A stretch of 64,000 nucleotides of DNA from Fumia sp045615345 (GCA_045615345.1 JAZLER010000003.1:58802-122801); one strand, 5' to 3'; shown: positions 1-9,261, counted from the stretch's first letter. A program made the numbers and translations. Notes: a model not told the origin generated them from the letters alone.

Positions 1-1
1 A

Positions 2-703
2 ACACTGTTTGCTGTTTCTGTTGATACTTCTACTCCTGTATTAACAGGTACTTTATTTGAAGTTAAAGATGGTTTTTTAAATCTTGTTTCAGTTGACGGA
101 TGTCGTCTGGCTGTAAGAAAAGAAAAAGTGGATTTTAATGAGAATGTACGCTTTATAGTTCCCGGAAAAACTCTTGCTGAACTTTTGAAACTTACAGGCA
201 AATATCTTACAGATTCTGAAGAAACTCCTATTTTGATAAATGTAGGAAATAAACATATTGTTTTTGAATTTAATGGATATCATGTTATTTCAAGACTTCT
301 TGATGGTGAATTTATTGATTATAACGCTGCTATTCCAAAAGAAGCAAAAACAAATATCATTGTAAATACAAGAGAATTTTTAGAAAGCATAAACCGTGCA
401 TCTATTATCATTAATGATAAAGTTAAAAATCCTATAAAAGCTGTATTTGAAGATAATTTTGTTACAATTTCCTGTGAAACATCTATGGGTAAAGTAAGTG
501 ATTCTTTAACTCTTGATATGACAGGAGAAAAAGTGAAAATAGGTTTTAATAACAAATATATGACAGATGCTTTAAAGGCAAGCGAACTCGATCAGGTTAA
601 AATAGAAATAAACAGTGCATTTTCCCCTATAAAAATTACTCCTCTGGAAGGCGATAACTTTATTTTCTTAGTTATGCCGATGCGTCTTAAAGATGAAAAT
701 TGA
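2..703 (+). CDS. dnaN: DNA polymerase III beta sliding clamp, C-terminal part (5' end outside window)
   Basis: The reading frame is open from base 2 and is cut by the window edge, so the first part of the protein is missing. DnaN forms the ring-shaped clamp that tethers the replicative polymerase to DNA. The visible part begins in a typical clamp stretch (FAVS-DTS-PVLTGTLFEV, then SVDGCRLAVRK) and ends with IFLVMPMRLKDEN, matching the usual hydrophobic end of the third clamp domain. An in-frame start near base 128 is internal and should not be used. The next gene (yaaA) begins at 693, overlapping the end by 11 bases, so the two are translationally coupled. The position beside recF and gyrB indicates the origin region. 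Confidence 0.95.
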   Translation, partial: TLFAVSVDTSTPVLTGTLFEVKDGFLNLVSVDGCRLAVRKEKVDFNENVRFIVPGKTLAELLKLTGKYLTDSEETPILINVGNKHIVFEFNGYHVISRLLDGEFIDYNAAIPKEAKTNIIVNTREFLESINRASIIINDKVKNPIKAVFEDNFVTISCETSMGKVSDSLTLDMTGEKVKIGFNNKYMTDALKASELDQVKIEINSAFSPIKITPLEGDNFIFLVMPMRLKDEN

Positions 704-905
704 AGAAATTAAAATAAGAACCGAATTTATTAAACTTGATCAGTTTTTAAAATTTTGTGGTATTGCAGAAACAGGAGGCCATGCAAAGGAAATTGTTGCA
801 GAAGGTGCTGTTTTTGTAAATGGTGAAGTTTGCTTGCAAAGAGGAAAAAAATTATTTCCCGGTGATGAAATAGTTATAGATGATTACAAAATTTTTGTAA
901 AATAA
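693..905 (+). CDS. yaaA: S4-domain RNA-binding protein YaaA (RlbA-type)
   Basis: A 70-residue protein that is almost entirely one S4 RNA-binding fold: LDQFLKFCGIAETGGHAKEIV, a turn with G-VFVNGEV, and the RGKKLFPGDEI ending typical of the family. It lies between dnaN and recF exactly as in many Firmicutes. The biochemical role is not settled; binding to structured RNA or the ribosome is the usual family inference. It overlaps the end of dnaN by 11 bases and has no separate strong ribosome binding site, which fits coupled translation. Confidence 0.9.
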   Translation: MKIEEIKIRTEFIKLDQFLKFCGIAETGGHAKEIVAEGAVFVNGEVCLQRGKKLFPGDEIVIDDYKIFVK

Positions 906-923
906 AAGGAGGAAGTGCAGTTT

Positions 924-2042
924 ATGAAAATCGAAAAAATTGAGATTAATGATTTTCGTAATATAAATTATGCACTTATTTCTCCTCATCACAATATAAA
1001 TATAATTTACGGACAGAATGCTCAGGGAAAAACCAATTTACTGGAAGCTTTATATATTCTGAGTGGAAATAAAAGCTTTAAAGGTGCAAAAGAAAATCAG
1101 ATGATAAATTTTGAAAAAGATTTATTCAGAATTGATTTGACCTTTTCAGATAAAGAAAGAACCCAGAATATAAAATATACTTCCGGAGAAAAAAGAAAAA
1201 TAGTTTTAAATAATGTTCCTTTAAAATCTGCTTCAGACCTTTGTGGTGAATTTTATTGTGTTGTATTTAATCCCGATGACCTTGAAATTGTAAAGGGAAG
1301 CCCTTCCGAAAGAAGAACATTTTTGGATAATGCGATAACTCAGATAAAACCGATATACGGAAAGTATTTAAAACAGTATGAGGATATTATTGAGCAGAGA
1401 AATGTCCTTTTGAAGGAAATAAGAAATAAAAATTATCCTCCTGAGATGCTTGATGTATGGGATATTCAACTTGCAAAACTTGGTACTGCTATTTCTATAC
1501 TCAGATATGATTATATAAATAAACTGAATTTTGTAAGTAAAAAAATTTATTCCGGATTTTCAGAAGGAAAAGAAAAAATAGAGGTAAAATATTTGTCTAC
1601 AATTTATCCTGATAGTATAAAATTAGAAGTTTATTCCGATGAGTTAATTAACGAATATCAAAAAAACCTCGAAGAATCAAGGGAAGAAGACATAAGACTA
1701 AAAATTACTACCAAAGGCATTCACAGAGATGATTTTGATATAGAAATCAATAATATTTCTGCAAAGCAATATGGTTCACAGGGGCAACAAAGAAGTTCTG
1801 CAATAACTTTGAAACTGTCAGAAGCATCAATTTTAAAAAATATAACAGGGGAAAATCCTGTTATATTACTTGATGATGTGATGAGTGAACTTGATAGTAA
1901 AAGACAAAATTATATCTTAAACAAAGTTAAAAACTTTCAGGTTTTTATTACCTGCTGTGATATTTCAAACACATTGAAACTCAAAGAAGGAAAAGTTTTT
2001 CTTGTTGAAAACGGAACCTTTACTGCGAAAGAGGAAAAGTAA
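924..2042 (+). CDS. recF: DNA replication and repair ATPase RecF
   Basis: RecF is an SMC/ABC-like ATPase that loads RecA at single-strand gaps. The protein has the Walker A motif GQNAQGKT near residues 30-37, the ABC-type signature GSQGQQRSS in the C-terminal third, and the Walker B region VILLDDVMSELD just after it. The length (372 residues) is normal. An in-frame GTG at 915 would give three extra residues, but AGGAGG at 908-913 is too close to it; the ATG at 924 has a 10-base spacing and is the better start. The gene lies 18 bases after yaaA and one base before remB, within the dnaN-gyrB operon. Confidence 0.96.
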   Translation: MKIEKIEINDFRNINYALISPHHNINIIYGQNAQGKTNLLEALYILSGNKSFKGAKENQMINFEKDLFRIDLTFSDKERTQNIKYTSGEKRKIVLNNVPLKSASDLCGEFYCVVFNPDDLEIVKGSPSERRTFLDNAITQIKPIYGKYLKQYEDIIEQRNVLLKEIRNKNYPPEMLDVWDIQLAKLGTAISILRYDYINKLNFVSKKIYSGFSEGKEKIEVKYLSTIYPDSIKLEVYSDELINEYQKNLEESREEDIRLKITTKGIHRDDFDIEINNISAKQYGSQGQQRSSAITLKLSEASILKNITGENPVILLDDVMSELDSKRQNYILNKVKNFQVFITCCDISNTLKLKEGKVFLVENGTFTAKEEK

Positions 2043-2043
2043 A

Positions 2044-2301
2044 ATGTATTTACATGTTGGAAATGATGTAGTAATACATCATAAAGATGTCATCGGAATT
2101 TTCGATCTCGAAAATACATCGGTGTCAAAATATACAAAAGAATATTTAAGGGCAAATCAAAAAGGAAGAAAAGTTATAACAGTGACTCAGGATATTCCAA
2201 AATCGTTTGTTGTAACTTCAGAAAAAACAAAAAAGGAAAAAATTTATCTGTCTCTTTTAGCGCCAAGAACACTCAAAAAACGCTGGGAAGAAATGGAATA
2301 A
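2044..2301 (+). CDS. remB: Extracellular matrix regulator RemB (DUF370)
   Basis: An 85-residue protein beginning MYLHVGNDVVIHHKDVIGIF and containing SKYTKEYLRANQ. This matches the RemB/YaaB family found between recF and gyrB in Firmicutes. In Bacillus subtilis it contributes to control of biofilm matrix genes. In-frame codons upstream exist from 2002, but they lie inside recF; the ATG at 2044, one base after the recF stop and behind GAGGAAAAG, fits the family length and is chosen. The conserved position rather than a catalytic motif supports the call. Confidence 0.88.
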   Translation: MYLHVGNDVVIHHKDVIGIFDLENTSVSKYTKEYLRANQKGRKVITVTQDIPKSFVVTSEKTKKEKIYLSLLAPRTLKKRWEEME

Positions 2302-2313
2302 AAGGATAAGAAA

Positions 2314-4257
2314 ATGGAGGATATGGTTGTGAGTAATAAACCTCTTACAGAAAACTACGATGAAAGTCAGATTCAGGTACTTGAAGGACTTGAAGCAGTA
2401 AGAAAAAGACCCGGTATGTATATCGGTTCTACAGGACCCAGTGGATTACATCACTTGGTTTATGAAATAGTTGATAATGCAATTGACGAGGCTCTGGCAG
2501 GATATTGTACTGAAATTACTGTAGATATCTTAGAAGGAAATGTTATACGAGTTGTAGATAATGGTCGTGGTATTCCTGTTGGTATACATCCGAAGGAAGG
2601 TATTTCGGCTGCTACTGTTGTATATACAATTCTCCATGCCGGTGGTAAATTCGGCGGTGGCGGATATAAGGTATCCGGTGGTCTGCATGGTGTAGGTGCA
2701 TCTGTTGTTAATGCTTTGAGTGAAAGTCTGGACCTTACTGTTTATAATGGGGAAAATATTTATTTCCAGCATTTTGAAAGAGGTAAATATAACGAACCGA
2801 TTAAAATTATCGGCGATACCAAGAAAACAGGTACAGAAGTTTTATTCAAGCCTGATGCTGAAATTTTTGAAACAACCATATTCGAATATGAAATTTTACA
2901 GACAAGACTTCGTGAACAGGCATTTCTTAACGCAGGAATTAAAATTATCCTCAGCGACTTAAGAGATTCTGATAATATAGTAACTGAAGAATTTTTCTAT
3001 GAAGGCGGTATCAGAAGCTTCGTTGAACATCTCAATAAAACAAAAGAAGCTATCCATTCAGAACCTATTTATTTCTATAAAGAGGAAAATGGAGCAATTG
3101 CTGAAGTAGCTTTTCAGTATAACGATGGATATTACGAAAATATCAAATCTTTTGCAAACAATATCCATACTGTTGATGGTGGTACCCATGAAACAGGTTT
3201 TAAAAATGCTTTAACCCGTGTTTTCAATGATTACGGAAGACGCCATAAAATCTTAAAAGACAATGATTCCAATCTTACAGGTGATGATGTAAGAGAGGGT
3301 ATCACAGCAATTGTAAGCGTTAAACTTACAAACTGTGAATTTGAAGGACAGACAAAAGGTAAACTCGGAAATACCGAAGCAAGGCCTTTGGTTGATAGTC
3401 TTGTATTTGAAGGTCTTAATACTTACTTTGAAGAAAATCCTGCAGTTGCTAAAGCAATTTTTGATAAAACGCTTCTGGCACAGCGTGCAAGAGAGGCTGC
3501 AAGAAAAGCAAAAGAACTTACAAGAAGAAAAGACTCGATGGATTCAATAGGTTTGCCGGGTAAACTTGCTGACTGTACTTCCCGTGACAACACAATGACC
3601 GAGCTTTATATAGTCGAAGGTGACTCTGCGGGTGGTTCTGCAAAGAGTGGTCGTGATCGTTCTTTCCAGGCAATTTTATCACTCTGGGGTAAGATGCTTA
3701 ATGTTGAAAAAGCAAGACTTGATAAAGTTTACGGCAACGAAAAACTTATGCCTGTTGTTGCAGCTATCGGTTGCGGAATAGGTGAGGACCTTGATATAAC
3801 AAAAATCCGTTACGGAAAAGTTATTATTATGGCCGATGCCGATGTCGATGGTTCTCATATCCGAACTTTGCTTTTGACATTCTTCTTCCGTTATATGAAA
3901 CCTTTGATTGAGCATGGGCATATTTATTTTGCACAGCCGCCGCTTTTTAAAATTTTCAGAGGTAAAAAAGTAAGATATGCATTCAACGATGAGGAAAGAG
4001 ATGCTTATATCAGAGAACTTTCCGGTGAAAGCGGCGCAAAAGTAGAAGTTCAGCGCTATAAAGGTCTTGGTGAGATGAACCCTGATCAGCTTTGGGAAAC
4101 TACTATGAATCCTGAAAACAGAACTCTTGTAAAAGTTGAACTTGATGATGCCATAAAGGCTGATGAAACATTCTCAATGCTTATGGGTGATAAGGTTGAA
4201 CCCCGCCGTGAGTTTATTGAAAAGAATGCAAAATTCGTTAAAAATCTCGATGTATAA
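2314..4257 (+). CDS. gyrB: DNA gyrase subunit B
   Basis: The ATPase subunit of DNA gyrase, which with GyrA introduces negative supercoils. A GHKL ATPase domain comes first (EIVDNAIDEALAG, then VDNGRGIPV, then GGLHGVGASVVNAL). The transducer follows, then the TOPRIM region with EGDSAGGSAK and the metal-binding DADVDGSHI, and finally the C-terminal HRRE-type tail (here PRREFIEKNA). The length of 647 residues matches the short Gram-positive form without the large insertion of E. coli GyrB. The ATG at 2314 follows AAAGGA; a GTG at 2329 behind GGAGG (2316-2320) is an alternative that would remove five residues. It is 12 bases after remB and 11 before a YcxB-like gene. Confidence 0.97.
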   Translation: MEDMVVSNKPLTENYDESQIQVLEGLEAVRKRPGMYIGSTGPSGLHHLVYEIVDNAIDEALAGYCTEITVDILEGNVIRVVDNGRGIPVGIHPKEGISAATVVYTILHAGGKFGGGGYKVSGGLHGVGASVVNALSESLDLTVYNGENIYFQHFERGKYNEPIKIIGDTKKTGTEVLFKPDAEIFETTIFEYEILQTRLREQAFLNAGIKIILSDLRDSDNIVTEEFFYEGGIRSFVEHLNKTKEAIHSEPIYFYKEENGAIAEVAFQYNDGYYENIKSFANNIHTVDGGTHETGFKNALTRVFNDYGRRHKILKDNDSNLTGDDVREGITAIVSVKLTNCEFEGQTKGKLGNTEARPLVDSLVFEGLNTYFEENPAVAKAIFDKTLLAQRAREAARKAKELTRRKDSMDSIGLPGKLADCTSRDNTMTELYIVEGDSAGGSAKSGRDRSFQAILSLWGKMLNVEKARLDKVYGNEKLMPVVAAIGCGIGEDLDITKIRYGKVIIMADADVDGSHIRTLLLTFFFRYMKPLIEHGHIYFAQPPLFKIFRGKKVRYAFNDEERDAYIRELSGESGAKVEVQRYKGLGEMNPDQLWETTMNPENRTLVKVELDDAIKADETFSMLMGDKVEPRREFIEKNAKFVKNLDV

Positions 4258-4268
4258 GGAGAAAAGTT

Positions 4269-4925
4269 ATGTCAGAAAATAACGAAATCTTAGAGGTTGA
4301 AAAAGAAAATTTAGTGACCTCTCAGGGCCTTGATGCAGAGCAGTACGATGTTTCAAAACCTTCTCTTGAAGGCGAGAAAATTTACGAAAGCGATGAGCTT
4401 TCCGGTATCGAAATCAAATATAATTTAAAAGGCGAAGATGTAAAAAAAGCTCTTAAAATCTTCCAGAAAAGAACGATATATAAGAAAAATATTGTTTATA
4501 CCGTTGTTTTGTTAATTCTTTTTGTATTGTATTTAAAACAGATGATAGATGATCCGGCAAATACTATGCCAAAAATAATGGCACCATTGTGTGTTGCTAT
4601 AAGCTGTTTTATCTGGTATTCTCCTGCAAGGCATATAAAAAATATGGTAAAATCTGTCGAATACAGTTTTGACACATTTACAATTGAAATTTGTGAAGAA
4701 GGTATTCTGCTAAATGAAAAAGGCGGGAAATATTTGATTTCCTACAATAAACCTACAACAAAATGTATAGAACTTGATACAGTATTTGTTATATTTGTAA
4801 GTGATAAGCAGGTATTTGCAGTTCCAAAGCGTTGTATCGAGGAAGAAAAACTCGAAAAAGTAAGAAAACTCTTAAAAGACGGTCTTAAAGAAAAATATGA
4901 AGTTATCACTCAGGAGGAAAAATAA
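4269..4925 (+). CDS. YcxB-like membrane protein between gyrB and gyrA
   Basis: A 218-residue protein with an acidic N-terminus, two adjacent membrane segments (about residues 77-91 and 100-117) and a cytoplasmic C-terminal domain with the pattern of YcxB-like proteins (VEYSFDTFTIEICEEGI, later VFVIFVSDKQVFAVPKRC). No enzymatic residues are apparent and I cannot assign a function. Its stop codon directly abuts the GTG start of gyrA, and the AGGAGG for gyrA lies inside its last codons, so it is expressed with the gyrase genes. The insertion of a membrane protein between the two gyrase subunits is less common than direct gyrB-gyrA adjacency. Confidence 0.75.
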   Translation: MSENNEILEVEKENLVTSQGLDAEQYDVSKPSLEGEKIYESDELSGIEIKYNLKGEDVKKALKIFQKRTIYKKNIVYTVVLLILFVLYLKQMIDDPANTMPKIMAPLCVAISCFIWYSPARHIKNMVKSVEYSFDTFTIEICEEGILLNEKGGKYLISYNKPTTKCIELDTVFVIFVSDKQVFAVPKRCIEEEKLEKVRKLLKDGLKEKYEVITQEEK

Positions 4926-7424
4926 GTGGAACACGAGGCAAAAAATTTCGATGGTACCAAGATATTAACTGTCGATCTCGATAAAGAAATGAGAAAGTCC
5001 TACCTTGACTATTCGATGTCAGTAATAGTAGGACGCGCTCTCCCCGATGTCCGTGATGGTCTTAAACCTGTTCACAGACGCATTCTCTACACTATGTATG
5101 AAAACGGTCTTACCCCCGATAAAGGTTATCGTAAATCAGTTGATACCGTAGGTTCGGTACTTGCAAAGTACCATCCCCACGGTGATGCTGCAGTTTATGA
5201 TGCCATGGTTCGTCTTGCACAGGATTTCTCTATGAGATATCCGCTTGTAGATGGTCAGGGTAACTTCGGTAACATTGACGGTGACCCGCCTGCTGCTTAT
5301 CGTTATACTGAAGCAAGAATGGCAAAGATGGCGGTACATATGCTTACCGATATCGAAAAAGAAACTGTCGACTGGCAGCCGAACTTCGATGACCGTATTC
5401 CTGAGCCTACAGTTATTACTTCCCGTTTCCCGAACCTTCTGGTAAATGGTTCAACAGGTATTGCTGTTGGTATGGCTACAAACATTCCACCCCATAACTT
5501 AAATGAGGTTGTCGATGCAATTTTAGCACTTATTAAAAATCCCGACCTTACATTTGAAGAACTTATGGAGCATATCAAAGGTCCCGACTTCCCGACAGGT
5601 GGTATCATTATGGGAAGAAGTGGTATCAGAGCTGCATATTCTACAGGTCGAGGCAAACTTACCCTTCGTGCGAGAGCTGAAATTGAAGAGGATAACAAAG
5701 GTAAGAGCAGTATTGTTATTACCGAAATTCCTTATATGATCAACAAAACCCGTATTGTTGAAGGAATTGCAGATTTAGTTAAAAACAAACGAATTGACGG
5801 TATTTCCTACATCCGTGATGAGTCCGACAGAGAAGGTATGCGCCTTGTTTTAGAACTCAAACGCGATGCTATTCCTCAGGTTGTGCTCAATCAGCTTTAT
5901 AAATACAGCTCGTTGCAGGAAACTGTCGGCGTTATAATGCTTGCACTTGTTGATAATCAGCCTAAGGTTCTTACCCTTAAGGAAATGCTTAACCATTATA
6001 TTGATTTCCAGGGTCAGGTTATCACAAGAAGAACTCAGTTTGACCTTAAAAAAGCTCAGGAAAGAGCACATATTTTGGAAGGTTTGAAGGTAGCACTCGA
6101 CTTTATTGATGAAGTTATCGCTATTTTAAGAAATTCAAAATCTATCCCCGAAGGTAAACAGGCTCTTATTGACCGTTTTGAATTGTCGGATGCTCAGGCT
6201 TCTGCTATTGTTGCTATGCGTTTAGGACAGTTAACAGGTCTTGAACGCTCAAAGATTGAAGAAGAATTAGAAGCTTTGAATGCAAAAATCAAAGAATTTG
6301 AAACTATTCTCAGTGACTACAAATATATCATGGAAATCCTTGAAAAAGAACTCATTGAAATCCGTGATAAATTTGGTGATGAACGCCGAACAGATATCCA
6401 GGCTGTAAGTGGTGATGTTGATATTGAAGACCTTATCCCCGAGGAAGAATGTGTAATTACCCTTACTCATTTCGGATATGTCAAGCGCCAGGCAAGCGAT
6501 GTTTATAAGATTCAGAAACGCGGCGGACGCGGTGTTTCCGGTATGAAACACCGCGATGAGGACTTTGTTGAAGAACTCTTTATCGCATCAAGCCACGACA
6601 ACATCCTCTTCCTTACAAATAAGGGAAGAATGTTCAAGCTTAAATGTTATGAAATTCCTGAGGGAAGTCGTACTTCAAGAGGTATGAATATCGTAAACCT
6701 CTTAGCGCTTGCTCCCGATGAAAAGGTGACATCTCTTCTTAAAATCAAGGACTTTGACCCCGACCATTATGTTGTTATGGTTACAAAAGAGGGTATTATC
6801 AAAAGAACACCTCTCGATGCATATAAGAATATCCGTAAGAGCGGTCTTATTGCAATCGGTCTTAAGGAAGAAGATGAGCTTTCTTGGGTAGAGCTTACAG
6901 ACGGCAATGCTGAACTTTTGGTTGCTACAAGAAATGGTATGGCAATCAGATTCAGCGAAAACGATGTAAGGGCTATGTCCCGTACAGCATCCGGCGTTAA
7001 AGCTATCCGCCTTAAAGAGGACGACAAGGTAGTGGGAATGGCACAGCTTGCTGACGGAATGACTGTTATGACTGTTACCGATAAGGGTCAGGGAAGAAGA
7101 ACTCCTGCTGAGGATTATCCTCTCCAGAGCCGTCACGGTAAAGGTAAGATTAACTATAAGGTTAACGATGCAAAAGGTTATGTTTGCGGAGTTAAGGTTG
7201 TGAGTGATGAGGATGACCTTATCCTCATTTCAAATGAAGGTATTATCATCAGAATTGCTGTTAAAGATGTCAATACTATGTCAAGATATGCTTCAGGTGT
7301 AAGAGTAATGCGCCTCGGTGAAAACGACAGTGTAGTTACTTTTGCAAGAACTGAACATATTGAAGAGGAAGTTGAAGAACTCCCCGAAGGCGAAGAAACA
7401 GTTGAAACAGTGACCGAAGAATAA
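4926..7424 (+). CDS. gyrA: DNA gyrase subunit A
   Basis: The DNA breakage-reunion subunit of gyrase, 832 residues. The winged-helix active site contains AAYRYTEAR with catalytic Tyr127. The quinolone-determining region reads HPHGDAAVYD (residues 83-92), so alanine 88 sits where E. coli has Ser83 while Asp92 matches Asp87. The C-terminal beta-pinwheel contains KRGGRG, a GyrA box that separates true gyrase from ParC, and the protein ends in an acidic tail. The GTG start at 4926 is 8 bases after AGGAGG and immediately follows the upstream stop codon. A terminator follows at 7431. Confidence 0.97.
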   Translation: MEHEAKNFDGTKILTVDLDKEMRKSYLDYSMSVIVGRALPDVRDGLKPVHRRILYTMYENGLTPDKGYRKSVDTVGSVLAKYHPHGDAAVYDAMVRLAQDFSMRYPLVDGQGNFGNIDGDPPAAYRYTEARMAKMAVHMLTDIEKETVDWQPNFDDRIPEPTVITSRFPNLLVNGSTGIAVGMATNIPPHNLNEVVDAILALIKNPDLTFEELMEHIKGPDFPTGGIIMGRSGIRAAYSTGRGKLTLRARAEIEEDNKGKSSIVITEIPYMINKTRIVEGIADLVKNKRIDGISYIRDESDREGMRLVLELKRDAIPQVVLNQLYKYSSLQETVGVIMLALVDNQPKVLTLKEMLNHYIDFQGQVITRRTQFDLKKAQERAHILEGLKVALDFIDEVIAILRNSKSIPEGKQALIDRFELSDAQASAIVAMRLGQLTGLERSKIEEELEALNAKIKEFETILSDYKYIMEILEKELIEIRDKFGDERRTDIQAVSGDVDIEDLIPEEECVITLTHFGYVKRQASDVYKIQKRGGRGVSGMKHRDEDFVEELFIASSHDNILFLTNKGRMFKLKCYEIPEGSRTSRGMNIVNLLALAPDEKVTSLLKIKDFDPDHYVVMVTKEGIIKRTPLDAYKNIRKSGLIAIGLKEEDELSWVELTDGNAELLVATRNGMAIRFSENDVRAMSRTASGVKAIRLKEDDKVVGMAQLADGMTVMTVTDKGQGRRTPAEDYPLQSRHGKGKINYKVNDAKGYVCGVKVVSDEDDLILISNEGIIIRIAVKDVNTMSRYASGVRVMRLGENDSVVTFARTEHIEEEVEELPEGEETVETVTEE

Positions 7425-7430
7425 AATCAA

Positions 7431-7462
7431 AGGCTGGCGGAATTTCCGTCAGCTTTTGTTTT
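7431..7462 (+). terminator. Intrinsic terminator after gyrA
   Basis: A GC-containing hairpin, AGCTGACGG-type arms (GGCTGGCGG and CCGTCAGCT) around AATTT, followed by a T-rich run. It starts about 7 bases after the gyrA stop and closes the dnaN-gyrA operon. Confidence 0.85.
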
Positions 7463-7504
7463 AAAATTAAAACCTCTTTAATATACTTTAAAGGGGTGAT
7501 TTAT

Positions 7505-8317
7505 ATGAGTAAAGAAACCAAAAGGAAAATTTTAACCTGTGTTATAGGGACGGTTTTTACTTTAAGTGTCTGCTTTATTTTTGAAGGGAAATCAGTTATG
7601 ACTCAGGCAAAACCTGAAAATTCGGTATTTCTGCCGGTTATAACTTATAAAAACATATCAAATGAAGAAAACGGATATACCGTTACAAAGGAACAATTTG
7701 AAAAAGACCTTGCTTTTCTTATAGAAAAAGGTTATAATTCTGTTGTAGCAAGAGATCTTGTAAAGTTCACAATGGGGCTTTCGGAGCTTCCGCAAAACCC
7801 TGTTTTAATAACTTTTGACGGCGGATACAGAAGTTTTCTGGCGGAAGCTTTCCCGCTCCTTGAAAAGTATAACACAAGGGCAGTAGTTAATATTGTTGGG
7901 GAGTATACTGATATTTTTTCAAAAGATGTTCCTAAAGATGATAAAAGCACAAGGCTTAGCTGGGAAGAGATAAAATATCTTCATTATTCACCTTTTGCAG
8001 AGATAGGAAACAACAGTTATTCTTTTTATGAGGAAAATAAAAATCCAACAAAAACACAAGTTAAAGAAGATGTTTTGAGGTTACAACAACTTCTGGCAGA
8101 AAATATTTATAACATTTCGCTTGTTTTTGCGTATCCTCATAATTTTTATTCGAAGGAAACAGAAAAAGTCATAAATGATTTGGAATTTAAAGTAACTCTT
8201 CTGGAAACAGAAGGCAAAAATTATATCACAAAAGATAGAAACACTCTTTTTAATTTAAAAAGGTATGAAAGAAAAGCTTCCGAAACTACCGAGGAGTTTT
8301 TTGCAAAAATATTGTAA
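7505..8317 (+). CDS. Membrane-anchored polysaccharide deacetylase-like protein, probably inactive
   Basis: A 270-residue protein with an N-terminal membrane anchor (about residues 8-25) and a NodB-type deacetylase fold: FLPVITYKN at the first strand, LITFDGGYRSF at the motif-1 position, and IGNNSYSF at motif 2. Active NodB enzymes have TFDDG and H(S/T)xxH; here the second aspartate is glycine and both histidines are replaced (Asn and Phe). The metal site therefore appears lost. The ATG at 7505, 7 bases after AAGGGGTG, is preferred over an in-frame GTG at 7496 that overlaps that ribosome binding site. It sits between the gyrA terminator and rsmA and is probably co-transcribed with rsmA. Confidence 0.75.
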   Translation: MSKETKRKILTCVIGTVFTLSVCFIFEGKSVMTQAKPENSVFLPVITYKNISNEENGYTVTKEQFEKDLAFLIEKGYNSVVARDLVKFTMGLSELPQNPVLITFDGGYRSFLAEAFPLLEKYNTRAVVNIVGEYTDIFSKDVPKDDKSTRLSWEEIKYLHYSPFAEIGNNSYSFYEENKNPTKTQVKEDVLRLQQLLAENIYNISLVFAYPHNFYSKETEKVINDLEFKVTLLETEGKNYITKDRNTLFNLKRYERKASETTEEFFAKIL

Positions 8318-8329
8318 AGGAAGAAAAAA

Positions 8330-9178
8330 GTGGAGAATTTAAGCAACATTTCTACCATTAAGGGAATATGTGAAAAGTTCGGATTTTCGTTTTCAAAGTC
8401 ACTGGGACAGAATTTCCTTGTAAATCCCGGTATTTGTCCGAAAATTGCTGAAATGGGTGGGGCAACCCCTGAAACTGGTGTAATAGAAATAGGCACCGGT
8501 TTTGGCGTGCTTACCCATGAGCTTGCAAAAAGAGCAAAAAAAGTGGTAGCAGTCGAGCTTGATACAAGACTTTTGCCGGTTTTGGAATATACTTTGTCAG
8601 AACATAAAAACATCAAAGTTATAAACGAAGATATATTGAAAGTTGACCTTAAAAAGCTTATAGAGGAAGAGTTTGAGGGTATGGATGTATATGTCTGCGC
8701 AAATCTTCCATACTATATTACATCTCCCGTTATAATGAAACTTTTAGAAGAAAAGCTTCCGATTAAAGCTATCACTGTTATGGTTCAAAAAGAAGCGGCT
8801 GTTCGTCTTTGTGCAAAACTTCCGTCCAGAGATTGTGGCGCAGTTACGGTTGCAGTTCGCTATTACAGCGAGCCTAAAACTCTTTTCCCTGTGAGCCGCG
8901 GGAGTTTTATGCCTGCACCCAATGTTGACTCTGCTGTTATAAGACTTGATGTAAAAGAGAACAATAATTTATCTGAAAAAGAGGAAGAAAAACTTTTTTC
9001 TGTTGTGAAAGGTGCTTTTTCTCAGCGTAGAAAAACCCTTCTCAACACACTTTCTTCTCATTTTAAAATTTCCAAGGAAGAGGTCTTAAACGCTATAAAA
9101 TCGGCAAATTTAAAGGAAACTGCAAGGGCAGAAGAGCTCAGTTTAGAGGATTTTATCGAAATCTCAAAATTTTTTTAA
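8330..9178 (+). CDS. rsmA: 16S rRNA (adenine1518/1519-N6)-dimethyltransferase
   Basis: RsmA (KsgA) dimethylates two adjacent adenines near the 3' end of 16S rRNA during 30S maturation. The 282-residue protein begins with the family pattern SKSLGQNFLVNPG, followed by the AdoMet-binding EIGTGFGVLTHEL and the catalytic NLPYYITSP motif near residue 125, then FMPAPNVDSAVIRL and FSQRRKTLLN in the C-terminal domain. The start is GTG at 8330 behind AAAGGAAG, 12 bases after the previous gene. Confidence 0.96.
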   Translation: MENLSNISTIKGICEKFGFSFSKSLGQNFLVNPGICPKIAEMGGATPETGVIEIGTGFGVLTHELAKRAKKVVAVELDTRLLPVLEYTLSEHKNIKVINEDILKVDLKKLIEEEFEGMDVYVCANLPYYITSPVIMKLLEEKLPIKAITVMVQKEAAVRLCAKLPSRDCGAVTVAVRYYSEPKTLFPVSRGSFMPAPNVDSAVIRLDVKENNNLSEKEEEKLFSVVKGAFSQRRKTLLNTLSSHFKISKEEVLNAIKSANLKETARAEELSLEDFIEISKFF

Positions 9179-9197
9179 AACTTTTTTAAAAAAACAG

Positions 9198-9226
9198 TTG
9201 ACAAATCGAAAATGCTGTGGTAAAAT
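9198..9226 (+). promoter_or_regulatory. Promoter of the tRNA-Met/tRNA-Glu unit
   Basis: TTGACA at 9198-9203, 17 bases, TAAAAT at 9221-9226, placed 36 bases before tRNA-Met. An overlapping TATAAT at 9226-9231 would need a 22-base spacer and is less likely. Confidence 0.85.
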
Positions 9227-9261
9227 ATAATCCGTTCCTATGAGGAAAGACAAATGTAGAT

